A stretch of DNA of 64,000 bases from positions 186,001 through 250,000 of the forward strand of contig NZ_FRCZ01000005.1 in assembly GCF_900143085.1 (NCBI RefSeq), in the 5' to 3' direction. This DNA is from Gracilibacillus kekensis. GTDB lineage: Bacteria; Bacillota; Bacilli; Bacillales; Amphibacillaceae. The notes beneath the pieces were generated by a model. It was not told the origin of the DNA. It searched no databases and worked only from the letters and a program-made list of their open reading frames with translations. Below, piece after piece: positions 16,566-25,173 of this stretch (positions within the stretch are counted from its first letter, which is position 1; every line of letters starts with the position of its first letter). The translations under genes were made by a program, and so were the position numbers.

Positions 16566-18263
16566 TTATTCATTAATATGTCTTATAGACTCTTCTGTTG
16601 CTTCAATCAACTCTTCAGCTTGTTCTTCCGTTAGCTTACCAGGTTTCACAAAATTATTGACCTGTTTGATAAAGTTGTCCAATTGTTTGATAGCTTGTGC
16701 AGATTTGTCATGTTTAGTATCGGACAGAAAATCCTCTGCCTTATTTAGCTTAACCATTAATGCATTTTTATTGCCTCGCACAATATCTAAGTCTGCTACC
16801 GTTTCTTTAAGGTCGGCAATACGATTTCTGTATTCTACTGTCACAGTTGCTGTCACCTTTTCAACTGCTCCCTCTACAGTTCCCTCAACCTCAAATACTC
16901 CTGGGCCATCGTTGCCATAATAATCTGGGTCAACTTCTTCCCAATCAACTGCTCGTTCTTCTGATGCAATCCCTGTAGCGCTGTAATTGACATCAACAGT
17001 TACTGTTTCAGGTAACGTTGGAGCAACACCAGAAACAGTATTAACTTCTACATCAGATATATCTCGAATTTTGCTTTTCGAAAATAACCAATCAATAAGC
17101 ATGCCACGTTCTGGGTGCTCATATTCATTATAGACCGGAAGCCACACTGCATGTCCGTCAAATACGTGGCCATTATATGGTGGTTCATCCAATCTGTTTT
17201 CTGGCAGTATCGTCAACAAGGAATCGTTCATATACGGTCCATAAGTTTCGTCAATTTCAACAACAGCGTCATAAAGAAAATCCCCTTCATCTACAAAAGA
17301 CCAAACAGGCAAATATGCTACTGCTTCGGCATCTTCGACATTATCAGGTCCACCGGCTGGACAAAGTGGTGCAGCCGCTGCAGCAAAATCAGGGTAAGTT
17401 TTCATAAAGGTCCATGTGGAGCCTCCACCCATTGAGAATCCTGTAATATAGACTCGATTAGGATCAACTTTTCCTTCCGCTATCATGTCATCGATGACAC
17501 CCTTAACTTTATGCATGTCTTCTGGCGTTGTTGCATTACGAGGGGCCAATACATGACTCGGATATTTCTCTTGGTTCTCCGGGTTAGCCCAAACAGTCCC
17601 ACCATTGCTAAATCTGATAGGAGTATAGATATCGTTACCCTGTCCACCCCCATGAAAGAAAACTACTAAGGGTAGCGGTTCATCCACGTCCTCATTATAA
17701 AAATAACTATAATCAAGTCCTTCATAGTTTGCATATTGATACTTGTCAAGAACAGGACTGACTATATCATCCTGAGTAAATCCTTCAGGTACTAGGGAGG
17801 ATCCATCCACAAAAGTAATTTCATCTCCCTTATAAGTGATCGTGTACTCTAAGTCAAATGTATATCCGTCAGCGATGGTGGATCCACCGTCCTCCCAACC
17901 AACGTCAGGAAAATCAACAACAATATATCTTCCACTATCGGAAGGTGAACCAGAGTCATTTACTTCACTGGTATACACATCAATTACCTCGCGAGGTCCG
18001 TCATATCCCACATAATCTGGATCGACTTTTCTTGTAGTGGTAACATGCACATCAAAATCTGATATATCCAGTGTTGAGTCATCTACTTCTTTGCCTGCAT
18101 CAATAATGAGCGCATCCGTACGCTCGTGAAAAGCAAAATTTTCATTTTTGAGTATAAATGGTAACATTGTTTCGGTCACTTCCTCAGATGCGAAGGCTGA
18201 AGGTACGTTTAATAACACGATAAAGCAAACTAGCAAAAACAAAACTACTATTCTCTTTAACAT
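16566..18263 (-). CDS. Secreted esterase/depolymerase of the alpha/beta-hydrolase fold with FIMAH tail
   Basis: A 565-residue exported hydrolase. There is a signal peptide (cleavage after about 26, AFA-S) and an N-terminal Ig-like domain to about residue 165. The catalytic alpha/beta-hydrolase domain follows, with the oxyanion loop FFHGGG (204-207) and the nucleophile elbow GFSMGG (Ser277); the catalytic histidine is probably in GHAVWLP. Next come an Ig-like (Big4-type) domain at about 405-480 and a C-terminal helical FIMAH-type module (about 485-565), often found in extracellular polymer-binding enzymes. It is related to the larger esterase at 54226, sharing KVDPNR followed by GFSMG. A cre site just upstream suggests catabolite repression. 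The substrate is probably a polymer ester, but this is not determinable here. Confidence 0.85.
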   Translation of the reverse strand: MLKRIVVLFLLVCFIVLLNVPSAFASEEVTETMLPFILKNENFAFHERTDALIIDAGKEVDDSTLDISDFDVHVTTTRKVDPDYVGYDGPREVIDVYTSEVNDSGSPSDSGRYIVVDFPDVGWEDGGSTIADGYTFDLEYTITYKGDEITFVDGSSLVPEGFTQDDIVSPVLDKYQYANYEGLDYSYFYNEDVDEPLPLVVFFHGGGQGNDIYTPIRFSNGGTVWANPENQEKYPSHVLAPRNATTPEDMHKVKGVIDDMIAEGKVDPNRVYITGFSMGGGSTWTFMKTYPDFAAAAAPLCPAGGPDNVEDAEAVAYLPVWSFVDEGDFLYDAVVEIDETYGPYMNDSLLTILPENRLDEPPYNGHVFDGHAVWLPVYNEYEHPERGMLIDWLFSKSKIRDISDVEVNTVSGVAPTLPETVTVDVNYSATGIASEERAVDWEEVDPDYYGNDGPGVFEVEGTVEGAVEKVTATVTVEYRNRIADLKETVADLDIVRGNKNALMVKLNKAEDFLSDTKHDKSAQAIKQLDNFIKQVNNFVKPGKLTEEQAEELIEATEESIRHINE

Positions 18264-18287
18264 TTTTCATAAAACTCCCTTCGTTAA

Positions 18288-18301
18288 TGTAAGCGCTTTT
18301 A
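18288..18301. promoter_or_regulatory. cre site upstream of the secreted esterase
   Basis: TGTAAGCGCTTTTA differs from the cre consensus at one defined position and lies 25-38 bases before the esterase start, so CcpA should repress the gene. Confidence 0.75.
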
Positions 18302-18545
18302 AAAACAGTGACTATCTTACAACAACAACCTATTTATACACCTCCTAAATTTTGATAGATTCAGTATAACATGTAAATTTTAATTATTATGTCGATTATT
18401 GGAATTTTTTCATAAAAAAATGGACATTTATTTAAGATTCTATGACACATTTTGGCTAAATAGTGTAATAGAGTAGGCAATTGCCTGAGACAAAGTAATA
18501 GAGTATGATTGTGCTAGTAATTGATAAGTTAAGGAGGTTTGATTG

Positions 18546-19505
18546 ATGGCTGAGTTGTTTGGAGTAGTTATTCCGTTATTTGCGATCATTTTGTGTGGTT
18601 TTTTAGCTGGACGTTTTTCTTTATTATCATTTGAAAGTACGACGGCATTAAATAATTTTGTTTATTACTTTTCGTTACCTGCATTACTTTTCCTGTCGAT
18701 TTCAACGGCACCTGTTGAACAATTATTAGATTGGAACTTTATTTTATTAAATATTTGTATCGTTTCCACTATGTTTGTGTTTTCTATGTTCATTTTTCGT
18801 TTTGTATTCAAAAAAACATTCCCGGAACTTAGTTTGTATGGGATGATCACTACATATGGCAACACAGGATTTCTAGGAATTCCTCTATTGATCACAGCTT
18901 TCGGACAAGCTGCTGCAATTCCAGCTGCCATTATCAATTTTGTCTATGACGTGCTTATTATTTCTTTTATTATCATTTCTATCGAACTAGTAAAATCTAG
19001 GAAAAGCCACAAAAAAAATAGTCCAATAAATTTGTTGCAATTAATAGTAAAATCGATATTTTTAAATCCCATTAATGCTTCCTTAATATTAGGTGTATTG
19101 GTAGCGTTAACTAGTATTCCTGTCCCTCAGCCAGTCTATGTATTCACTGAAATACTTAGTCCTGCCGCAGGACCAACTGCTCTGTTTGCATTAGGTTTGG
19201 GTTTATCAGGTGAACGAAACGTACTAAAAAATAAAAACTATCAATTTTCTGAATTGATGACGTTGGTAGTGTTAAAATTAATTGCGTTACCGCTATTAGC
19301 TATATTTTATATTTATTTTGTTATTCAACCTGAGAATGCAATGTGGGCGAAATCTGTGATTCTGCTCTCTGCCGTACCAACTGGCGCATTAGTGTATGTA
19401 TTTGCCGAAAAATATAATACGATGGCTAAGCAAGTACCTCTCTATATTTTGATCACAACGGTTCTTTCTATTTTCACGATTGCATTTGTATTAATTTTCT
19501 TATAA
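18546..19505 (+). CDS. AEC-family (auxin efflux carrier) transporter
   Basis: About 319 residues with some ten membrane helices and the AEC-family features: an early GFLAGRF and LNNFVYYFSLPALLFLSIS, the discontinuous helix motif TYGNTGFLGIPLL, and NPINASLILGVLVAL opening the second half. Bacterial members move dicarboxylates or amino acid derivatives. The ATG 18546 is eight bases after AGGAGG. It is divergent from the secreted esterase and apparently monocistronic. Confidence 0.92.
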   Translation: MAELFGVVIPLFAIILCGFLAGRFSLLSFESTTALNNFVYYFSLPALLFLSISTAPVEQLLDWNFILLNICIVSTMFVFSMFIFRFVFKKTFPELSLYGMITTYGNTGFLGIPLLITAFGQAAAIPAAIINFVYDVLIISFIIISIELVKSRKSHKKNSPINLLQLIVKSIFLNPINASLILGVLVALTSIPVPQPVYVFTEILSPAAGPTALFALGLGLSGERNVLKNKNYQFSELMTLVVLKLIALPLLAIFYIYFVIQPENAMWAKSVILLSAVPTGALVYVFAEKYNTMAKQVPLYILITTVLSIFTIAFVLIFL

Positions 19506-19558
19506 TAAAAACTGTAAAGGGTTGAAACTACTCTCTCAATCAATTCATACAAAAAATA

Positions 19559-19600
19559 CTCCACCTTAATTTCTAAGGAAATTTGAAGGTGGAGATTTTA
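19559..19600 (+). terminator. Terminator of the AEC transporter gene
   Basis: CTCCACCTT and AAGGTGGAG form the stem, followed by ATTTTATT. Confidence 0.75.
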
Positions 19601-19646
19601 TTGGACAGACTACCTCATCATTTGCGAGACACACAAAGTCCGTAGT

Positions 19647-20072
19647 CTACTGCTGATACAAAATCGTTTGGGCAACGCCGATAAAATACTCAGATTCAAC
19701 AATAATATGGTTCAAAACAACTTTGGCTGTTGGATTGGTGCTAATAGGTTCACTTTCTTCCATCATTGTACTACAAAAGTTAATAAATTGTTGGCTCTGC
19801 TGTAAACAAAAAGTGATAAGCTGGATAATATCTTTGTAGAGTGCCGGAGAAACTTGTCCATTTGAACGATTTACGGTTTCAATATACCTTATAACTCTAT
19901 GATGTGCATTGGCAAACTCTTTTTCCCATTCCTTTAATTCTTTTACATATTTCTGTTCAAGATTATCTACAAGTTCTCTAATAACAACCGTATGTTCCTC
20001 TTCTTGGTGTTTCCAAAATTCCGCTTCATCTAGAACACGTAAAGGCATCTGGTTACCATAATAATACTGCAT
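19647..20072 (-). CDS. DUF2935-like helical protein
   Basis: About 141 residues, all helical. The segment DEAEFWKHQEEEHTVVIREL matches the opening of DUF2935 four-helix-bundle domains (EIKFWSRIMKEH-like), with histidine and glutamate residues that could bind metal. Known members carry two such bundles; this one has a single copy. The start at 20072 follows GGAGGG. The function is unknown. Confidence 0.7.
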   Translation of the reverse strand: MQYYYGNQMPLRVLDEAEFWKHQEEEHTVVIRELVDNLEQKYVKELKEWEKEFANAHHRVIRYIETVNRSNGQVSPALYKDIIQLITFCLQQSQQFINFCSTMMEESEPISTNPTAKVVLNHIIVESEYFIGVAQTILYQQ

Positions 20073-20207
20073 TAAACAACCCTCCAAAAGTCTTATTCCT
20101 TATAAATATATATTCGAAGGTTGTGTAATAAGAACTTTTAATAAGACTTCCATTCGGAAACTTATTATTTATTTTATAGTATTATTTTACTGGTTGAAGT
20201 GAGTTTC

Positions 20208-20732
20208 TTACTGTCTTTTTGTTAATGAATTAATCGCAGTTTTTATTTCTTCTGGCTGACGAGTACCAATCACAACAGTTTGATCTTTTATAACCATTTC
20301 TATTGCTTTGTTACCATCCATATTATAAGCCTTTTCCCCATTAATATTTAATCGAATTCCCCAACCACCAAAACGTTTTAAGGGGCTATAAGTGATGGAT
20401 TCATAATCTTTTATCTCCCTAAACAAAAACTTTTTATAGTGGAGATGGAAAGGCATATATCGAATATATAGCCCATCTTCACGTACTTCTATTATAAGTT
20501 TTGTGAAGAATAGCAAAATTATCGGTACAATAATACAAAGAAATAACCAAAGAAAAATTAAAAACACATCAGGAGCTGGTTTAGTACCAACTGGGTTACC
20601 TAGAATTATTTGTTCAATAAATGTATACCAGATAGAAAAAATAAACAGAGAAATAAATATCCATAATAGTATTGAGCGTGGTTTTTGAATTTCTTTAAAT
20701 ACAACTTTATATTGCTCATCTATTTTCAACAC
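20208..20732 (-). CDS. Two-helix membrane protein, DUF6141-like
   Basis: A 174-residue protein with two membrane segments (about 20-42 and 56-80) and a PH-like C-terminal domain. That domain holds LYIRYMPFHLHYKKF, RFGGWGIRLNINGEKAYNMDGNKAI and ends VIGTRQPEEIKTAI, a pattern seen in DUF6141-type membrane proteins. The start is GTG (20732) or the TTG next to it; no strong ribosome binding site separates them. The function is unknown. Confidence 0.65.
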   Translation of the reverse strand: MLKIDEQYKVVFKEIQKPRSILLWIFISLFIFSIWYTFIEQIILGNPVGTKPAPDVFLIFLWLFLCIIVPIILLFFTKLIIEVREDGLYIRYMPFHLHYKKFLFREIKDYESITYSPLKRFGGWGIRLNINGEKAYNMDGNKAIEMVIKDQTVVIGTRQPEEIKTAINSLTKRQ

Positions 20733-20828
20733 CCCATTGGATTAACAATCCGTACTGCTTGTTCATGATAAATTACTCCACTATAATAATACCAAAAAAT
20801 AACAATATAATGTTTATAAATTTAATAT

Positions 20829-20856
20829 GCAGGAACTGGTTAAGTCCCTGCTTTTC
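20829..20856 (+). terminator. Isolated plus-strand terminator-like hairpin
   Basis: GCAGGAACT and AGTCCCTGC flank a five-base loop and are followed by TTTTCTCTTT on the plus strand. No plus-strand gene precedes it, so it may end an unseen transcript or be a remnant. Confidence 0.4.
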
Positions 20857-20994
20857 TCTTTAAAAAAGTTACATATTCTACATGCATAAAGGTACGAAAG
20901 TAGGTTTGTTACGTAAAAATTCTTACTCTATCACGCATTCTCCAACAATCTTTAAAACTTTTGAATTTTCCTTTTGCCAACTAGAAGTTAAATT

Positions 20995-21597
20995 TTAAGA
21001 TGTTATGCTATGGTTATTCAATGTTTGAAAATATCTATATACTTTATTCATTTTTTCTTTGTGCTTCCCCTTTGGATTTTCCATATTCCCAAACTCAAAG
21101 AATTTTACCTTTTTAATCCCTACATATTGAAATAATGCCTTACGCATTAAAACTTTATGTGCGTTATTCAGCCAAAACATTGGATAAAAGGTCGGCCCCT
21201 TCATAACAGAAACACATACGACTGATTTCCCTTTCAACAAACCGACCGGTAACATCTTACCGTTATCTTTGTAGGCAAATCCAGATGCAAACATTTTATC
21301 AATATAACCCATTAACATAGCAGGTGGTCTTCCCCACCATATAGGGTAGATAAAAATAATCTTGTCAGCCCATGATAGTTGATTACGATATTTTTCCATA
21401 TCCGGATCTTTATACATATCTCTTCTTTTCTTTTTCTCTCCAAATTTAAGGACAGGATCAAAATTTTCATCATATAAATCTAATACTTGAACTTGTTGTA
21501 TATCATGGTTTTCCTCGCATCCTCGAAGTACTTCTTGTAAAAATGCGTAGCTCAAGCTTTGATGATTTGGATGTGTAAAAACAATCAGAACATTCAC
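20995..21597 (-). CDS. NAD(P)H dehydrogenase (quinone), flavodoxin-like fold
   Basis: About 200 residues of the MdaB/KefF/NQO1-like flavodoxin-fold group. Features are the start VNVLIVFTHPNHQSLSYAF, the flavin-phosphate loop, SWADKIIFIYPIWWGRPPAML, and GYIDKMFASGFAY. It reduces quinones or other electrophiles with two electrons and protects against thiol stress. The GTG start at 21597 follows GAGGTG; the ATG at 21612 lies inside that site. It is divergent from a MarR gene, with two operators between them, so it is the likely target of that regulator. Confidence 0.9.
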   Translation of the reverse strand: MNVLIVFTHPNHQSLSYAFLQEVLRGCEENHDIQQVQVLDLYDENFDPVLKFGEKKKRRDMYKDPDMEKYRNQLSWADKIIFIYPIWWGRPPAMLMGYIDKMFASGFAYKDNGKMLPVGLLKGKSVVCVSVMKGPTFYPMFWLNNAHKVLMRKALFQYVGIKKVKFFEFGNMENPKGKHKEKMNKVYRYFQTLNNHSITS

Positions 21598-21614
21598 TAT
21601 TAAACACCTCATTT

Positions 21615-21630
21615 GTTATCATTTGATAAC
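21615..21630. promoter_or_regulatory. MarR-type operator 1
   Basis: GTTATCATTTGATAAC has a 7-bp perfect inverted repeat (GTTATCA/TGATAAC) and sits just before the quinone reductase start. Confidence 0.65.
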
Positions 21631-21656
21631 TAAATAATACCACCTTTTATATTTAG

Positions 21657-21670
21657 TTGTCAATTGATAA
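21657..21670. promoter_or_regulatory. MarR-type operator 2
   Basis: TTGTCAATTGATAA repeats the TTATCA-TGATAA theme of the first site with one change. The two sites bracket the divergent promoter region. Confidence 0.55.
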
Positions 21671-21717
21671 TTGTTTTTTGATAATATATTTGATACTTTG
21701 TAATTGAGGTGATTTAT

Positions 21718-22146
21718 ATGGATAAGAGTAAGCTTTTCCAGCAGTTTGTTCGATTTACTACATCTGTACATCAAGTGACAAATGATTTGACAAAAGAAAT
21801 TAATATTGAAAATATAACTACCGTTCAATACAAAATATTAGAGTTCATTACAGTTAGCCAACCGGTAACGCTTAGTGAAATCAGTGAATGCTTGCATTTA
21901 TCTTTACCTAATTCCAGCCGTGAGCTAAAAAAATTAATTCAAAGCCAGCTATGCGAAAAGATTGTTGATTCGGATGATCGTCGCAAATTTGACATTCTCC
22001 TAACCGAAAAGGGAACAGAGCTAATGGATAACGTTTTTCATCAGCTTGAATTAAAATTTCAAGAGCAAATTAACCATTTAACAGAGTCCGAACTACAAGA
22101 AATTGAAGAGGCAATGAAAATTTTACAAACTAAATTTTTTGCATAG
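21718..22146 (+). CDS. MarR-family transcriptional regulator
   Basis: About 142 residues with the MarR winged helix: ITTVQYKILEFI, VTLSEISECLHLSLPNSSRELKKL as helix-turn-helix, and the wing SDDRRKFDILLTEKG. Helices at both ends form the dimer interface. The start at 21718 follows GAGGTG; a GTG three codons upstream overlaps that site. It is divergent from the quinone reductase and probably represses both genes until an oxidant or phenolic ligand appears. Confidence 0.92.
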   Translation: MDKSKLFQQFVRFTTSVHQVTNDLTKEINIENITTVQYKILEFITVSQPVTLSEISECLHLSLPNSSRELKKLIQSQLCEKIVDSDDRRKFDILLTEKGTELMDNVFHQLELKFQEQINHLTESELQEIEEAMKILQTKFFA

Positions 22147-22403
22147 GGGGTAATGGAAAGGACCAATATGAAACAATTAATCGTCTATATGTTAATTTTG
22201 AAAAGTTAAAATATAACCCATATTTCAATAAGGAATTATTCAAGTAACAGTTTTTCTATCACCCTTTATATGGCAAAGATCTGTAATAGTTCGTGATAAT
22301 TGGGACATACACCGAAGGCTGTCTAATAAAATCGGTGCCTGTCTCTCCTCGAATATTATTGATAATTGGCGAATGAATATTAAGGTGAAAATCGATATAA
22401 TCC

Positions 22404-22516
22404 GCCAAACCATTAGTCCGAGGGAATATAAAACACACTTCAATTTTTAGTTGAAACCCTTTAAACCTATTGCCACCAAGTTATTTTAACTCTATCATCG
22501 CAACTGTCTCGACATG
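22404..22516 (-). pseudogene. Remnant of an rlmD-like 3' end with its downstream sequence
   Basis: On the minus strand 22516-22481 reads HVETVAMIELK then stop, matching the last residues of the RlmD protein at 25715 (HVECVALIDLK, stop). The 75 or so bases downstream also match the region after rlmD (shared TCCGAGGGAA, ACACACTTC-ATTTTTAG). Upstream of HVE the similarity stops abruptly and no methyltransferase frame continues. It is therefore a fragment, in the same orientation as rlmD and about 3.2 kb from it. Confidence 0.75.
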
Positions 22517-22649
22517 TTTTTTGATAGAATGATGATATCGAAACAGATAATTTTTATTTTGCTGAAAGATGCGCTCCCCGGAGCAAAGTATGGAACAGTT
22601 GGCGAATTTAACCCTATAAGTGAGTAATTTTACTTAGTATAAAGGCAGG

Positions 22650-23414
22650 TTATAATTTCTTATAAATCCTGATAGCAAATATATACGCGACAACTATTAT
22701 TGCTATACACCAAGTCAAAGCAATCCATATTTCATTTCCTACAGGCTGGTTTGATAACAAATTGCGAATAGCTTCCACGATGGGAGTTACAGGTTGATTT
22801 TCTGCAAAAGCACGTACTACTGAAGGCATAGTATCTGTTGGTACAAAAGCAGAACTGATAAATGGTAAGAAGATGATTGGATAAGAAAATGCCCCTGCAC
22901 CATCTGGTGTTTTAGCTGAAAGCCCTGCAATTACAGCTATCCAAGTCAATGCCAGTATAAAGATCCCGAGTATTCCAAATACCGCTAACCATTCTAAAAT
23001 TCCTGCTGAAGAACGAAAACCAATTAATAGTGCAACTAATATAATCACTACTACAGAAATAACATTTGAAATTAATGAAGTTAATACGTGTCCCCATAAT
23101 ATTGTAGAACGAGCAATAGGCATTGAGTGAAAACGTTCAAAAATTCCACGTTGTTTATCTAGAAACAAACGGTATGCAACATATGCAATCCCACTACCAA
23201 TTGTCATTAACATTACACCTGGTAGCAGATAATCTATATAATTTTCTGTACCTGTTTCGATCGCACCACCGAATACATAAACGAATAATAACATCATCGC
23301 AATCGGTGTAATACATACTGTCACAATTGTATCCATACTTCTAAAAATATGACGCATAGACCTTCCAAACATAACACTCATATCTTTGAAAAAATATTTA
23401 TTGATAGATTCCAT
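22650..23414 (-). CDS. ABC-2 type exporter permease (DrrB-like)
   Basis: A 254-residue permease with six membrane helices. The conserved ABC-2 segments are MLLFVYVFGGAIETG, YIDYLLPGVMLMTIGSG, RGIFERFHSMPIARS, and PFISSAFVPTDTMP near the fifth helix. It pairs with the ATPase gene ending at its first codon (no gap). The module resembles daunorubicin-resistance-type exporters for drugs or lipids. It follows a PadR/DUF1048 block that probably controls it. Confidence 0.92.
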   Translation of the reverse strand: MESINKYFFKDMSVMFGRSMRHIFRSMDTIVTVCITPIAMMLLFVYVFGGAIETGTENYIDYLLPGVMLMTIGSGIAYVAYRLFLDKQRGIFERFHSMPIARSTILWGHVLTSLISNVISVVVIILVALLIGFRSSAGILEWLAVFGILGIFILALTWIAVIAGLSAKTPDGAGAFSYPIIFLPFISSAFVPTDTMPSVVRAFAENQPVTPIVEAIRNLLSNQPVGNEIWIALTWCIAIIVVAYIFAIRIYKKL

Positions 23415-24176
23415 TTATTTCTCCTCCTTATCATCAATGATTGCCAGGAATATTTCTTCTAATGTAAGCTGTTTCTCGACATATTCAACTTTTGCAGGTG
23501 GAAATAATTTTTTCAAACCCTCTAGTGTATCTTGAGCAATGATTTTACCATCATGAAGAATAGCGATTTTATCAGCTAGCTGTTCCGCTTCCTCTAAATA
23601 TTGAGTCGTTAGAAATATTGTCGTTCCTGCAGCTGATAACTCTTGTATAATCTTCCAAACCTCTAAACGTGCTTCTGGATCAAGTCCTGTTGTTGGCTCA
23701 TCTAGAAAAATAATTTCTGGATTTCCCACAAGACTCATTGCAATATCAATTCTTCTTTTCATACCGCCAGAGTAAGTACCTACTCTTCGATCTGCAGCCT
23801 CTGACATACTAAACCGATTAATTAGCTCATCTGCTACTTGATTTGGGTTTCTAAGATGTCTAAGCTTTGCTATCATTTGGAGATTTTCACGTCCAGTCAA
23901 TATTTCATCAATAGCAGCAAACTGACCAGTAAGACTAATAGAATTTCTAATCTCCGCTGGATTTTTTTCAATCTTAAAACCATTGATTACAACACTTCCA
24001 GCATCTCGTTCAAGTAAAGTCGCCATGATTCTAATCATCGTTGTTTTTCCAGCTCCATTTGAACCTAGTAATGCAAAAATTTTTCCCTTCTCTACTTCAA
24101 CATTCACTCCTTTGAGTACTTCTACATCTTTGTAAGATTTTCTTAGCTTTTCAATTTGTATGACATTTTCTATCAT
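23415..24176 (-). CDS. ABC exporter ATPase (DrrA-like)
   Basis: About 253 residues. Walker A is LGSNGAGKTT, the signature YSGGMKRRIDIAMSLVG, Walker B IIFLDEPTTGLDP, and the switch motif FLTTQYLEEAEQLAD, whose TTQ replaces the common TH and is typical of the DrrA group. The C-terminal extension is the one seen in drug and polyketide exporters. The start at 24176 is eight bases after GGAGG; starts further up are inside the preceding terminator. It forms an exporter with the next gene. Confidence 0.93.
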   Translation of the reverse strand: MIENVIQIEKLRKSYKDVEVLKGVNVEVEKGKIFALLGSNGAGKTTMIRIMATLLERDAGSVVINGFKIEKNPAEIRNSISLTGQFAAIDEILTGRENLQMIAKLRHLRNPNQVADELINRFSMSEAADRRVGTYSGGMKRRIDIAMSLVGNPEIIFLDEPTTGLDPEARLEVWKIIQELSAAGTTIFLTTQYLEEAEQLADKIAILHDGKIIAQDTLEGLKKLFPPAKVEYVEKQLTLEEIFLAIIDDKEEK

Positions 24177-24201
24177 TTTCATTTCCTCCCTCAAAAAAAT
24201 A

Positions 24202-24241
24202 AGAGCCGACAACTGTAATGTAACTCACAGTTATCGGCTCT
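24202..24241 (-). terminator. Terminator/attenuator between the KTR gene and the ABC genes
   Basis: Minus-strand AGAGCCGATAACTGT pairs with ACAGTTGTCGGCTCT and is followed by TTATTTTTTT. It starts inside the last codons of the small Cys-rich gene. Transcription of the exporter from the PadR promoter would have to read through it. Confidence 0.88.
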
Positions 24242-24419
24242 GCGTCTTAGCGTCTGGCTCTTTAATAATTGATATATTCAGTTGTTTTACATTGATAATT
24301 GTTTCCTGTTTACACTTGGGACAAAATATTGGAAAGTTTTCAAGTACCGTATCAGCACCTATCTTGACCCGTGTTTTGTTACTGCAGATCGGGCATAATA
24401 TCCACTCGTATTTACTCAC
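24231..24419 (-). CDS. Cysteine-rich KTR-domain protein
   Basis: A 62-residue zinc-ribbon-like protein with CPICSNKTRVKI and FCPKCKQETIINVKQL, ending IIKEPDAKTQSR, an exact fit to the small Cys-rich KTR family. These proteins are frequent in Tn916-like and other Firmicutes mobile elements, often near resistance genes. The start is GTG with GGGGAG six bases upstream. The four cysteines (two CxxC) should bind one zinc. Its presence inside the PadR/exporter block supports a mobile origin for that block. Confidence 0.9.
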   Translation of the reverse strand: MSKYEWILCPICSNKTRVKIGADTVLENFPIFCPKCKQETIINVKQLNISIIKEPDAKTQSR

Positions 24420-24464
24420 TATGCACTCCCCTTTTTAGTGATTATTTGGTGACCACCATCACCT

Positions 24465-24815
24465 TTACTTTCTTCTATTTATAACTTTTTTCATGGCCTT
24501 GTTAACTTCCTGGTTAGCAGACTCCTGATAGATGTCAGCGTAAGTTTTGGAATCTTTAATTAAATCATCACAAAAAGCAGCTACATCCCTTCCCGTCACT
24601 TCGAGCACGTCTTTTCCCAAACCGGCACCTTCTTCAAAGAGATCAACGATCCCCGAGAGTAAACCCGTCCCGTTAGTCAACTCAACAGGGCCTACCTTAA
24701 AGAGATATTTTTGAATCTCTTTATATACAATCTGATAATCATTTGGGAGTGCTTTGAGACGCTTCACATGCGCTCGCCATTCTTTTTTCCCTTCGATAAT
24801 ATCTTTTATGCTCAT
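24465..24815 (-). CDS. DUF1048 protein 2
   Basis: About 116 residues of the DUF1048 family, with HVKRLKALPNDYQIVYKEIQ near the start and GLLSGIVDLFEEGAGLGKDV, DVAAFCDDLIKDSKTYADIY later. DUF1048 genes are regularly found behind PadR regulators in Firmicutes; their role is unknown. The start at 24815 follows AGGAGG at six bases. It is a paralogue of the neighbouring gene at 24826, with which it shares the LPxDYxxxxxEI and GxDxxxFCxxL patterns. Confidence 0.85.
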   Translation of the reverse strand: MSIKDIIEGKKEWRAHVKRLKALPNDYQIVYKEIQKYLFKVGPVELTNGTGLLSGIVDLFEEGAGLGKDVLEVTGRDVAAFCDDLIKDSKTYADIYQESANQEVNKAMKKVINRRK

Positions 24816-24825
24816 ATTCATCCTC

Positions 24826-25173
24826 CTATTTGCCTAATTTTTTTGCGATATTATTGTTTAGTTGCTCGCGCCACTTGTCTCTTATTGATTTTGCACCTTC
24901 TTCGCCTGTCAAAGCTGAACAGAATTCTTTAATATCGTCACCTAAAGTTTCTTGAATACTTTGTCCTTCCGCTGCTGATTCTTCGAGTAGACCTAGCACA
25001 CCATCAAGAATTGGCATGAGGTTACGTCCGGTAAAATCTGAATTGGCCCAAATATTGGTGTTAATTTCTTCCCAGGCCACATAATAATCAGCAGGCAGCT
25101 TTTGGGCTCGTAATTCGAAACTTTTCATCTCTTTAGTCATTTCGCTTCCAGTGATCTTTTTCCAAAAATTCAT
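24826..25173 (-). CDS. DUF1048 protein 1
   Basis: A 115-residue DUF1048 member: FELRAQKLPADYYVAWEEIN, MPILDGVLGLLEESAAEGQS, DDIKEFCSALTGEEGAKSIR. The start overlaps the last base of the PadR stop, so translation is coupled to the regulator. Helical and soluble; it may be a PadR partner or sensor, an inference from position only. Confidence 0.87.
   Translation of the reverse strand: MNFWKKITGSEMTKEMKSFELRAQKLPADYYVAWEEINTNIWANSDFTGRNLMPILDGVLGLLEESAAEGQSIQETLGDDIKEFCSALTGEEGAKSIRDKWREQLNNNIAKKLGK

Noticed and set aside
22316-22348. GACAGGCACC-type short sequence, with relatives near 30290 and 57395
   Set aside because: Such words are scattered in Bacillaceae genomes; here they are too short and diverged to define a repeat.
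22240-22443. A 67-codon minus-strand frame after marR
   Set aside because: It overlaps the rlmD remnant region, lacks a ribosome binding site and has no protein-like features.
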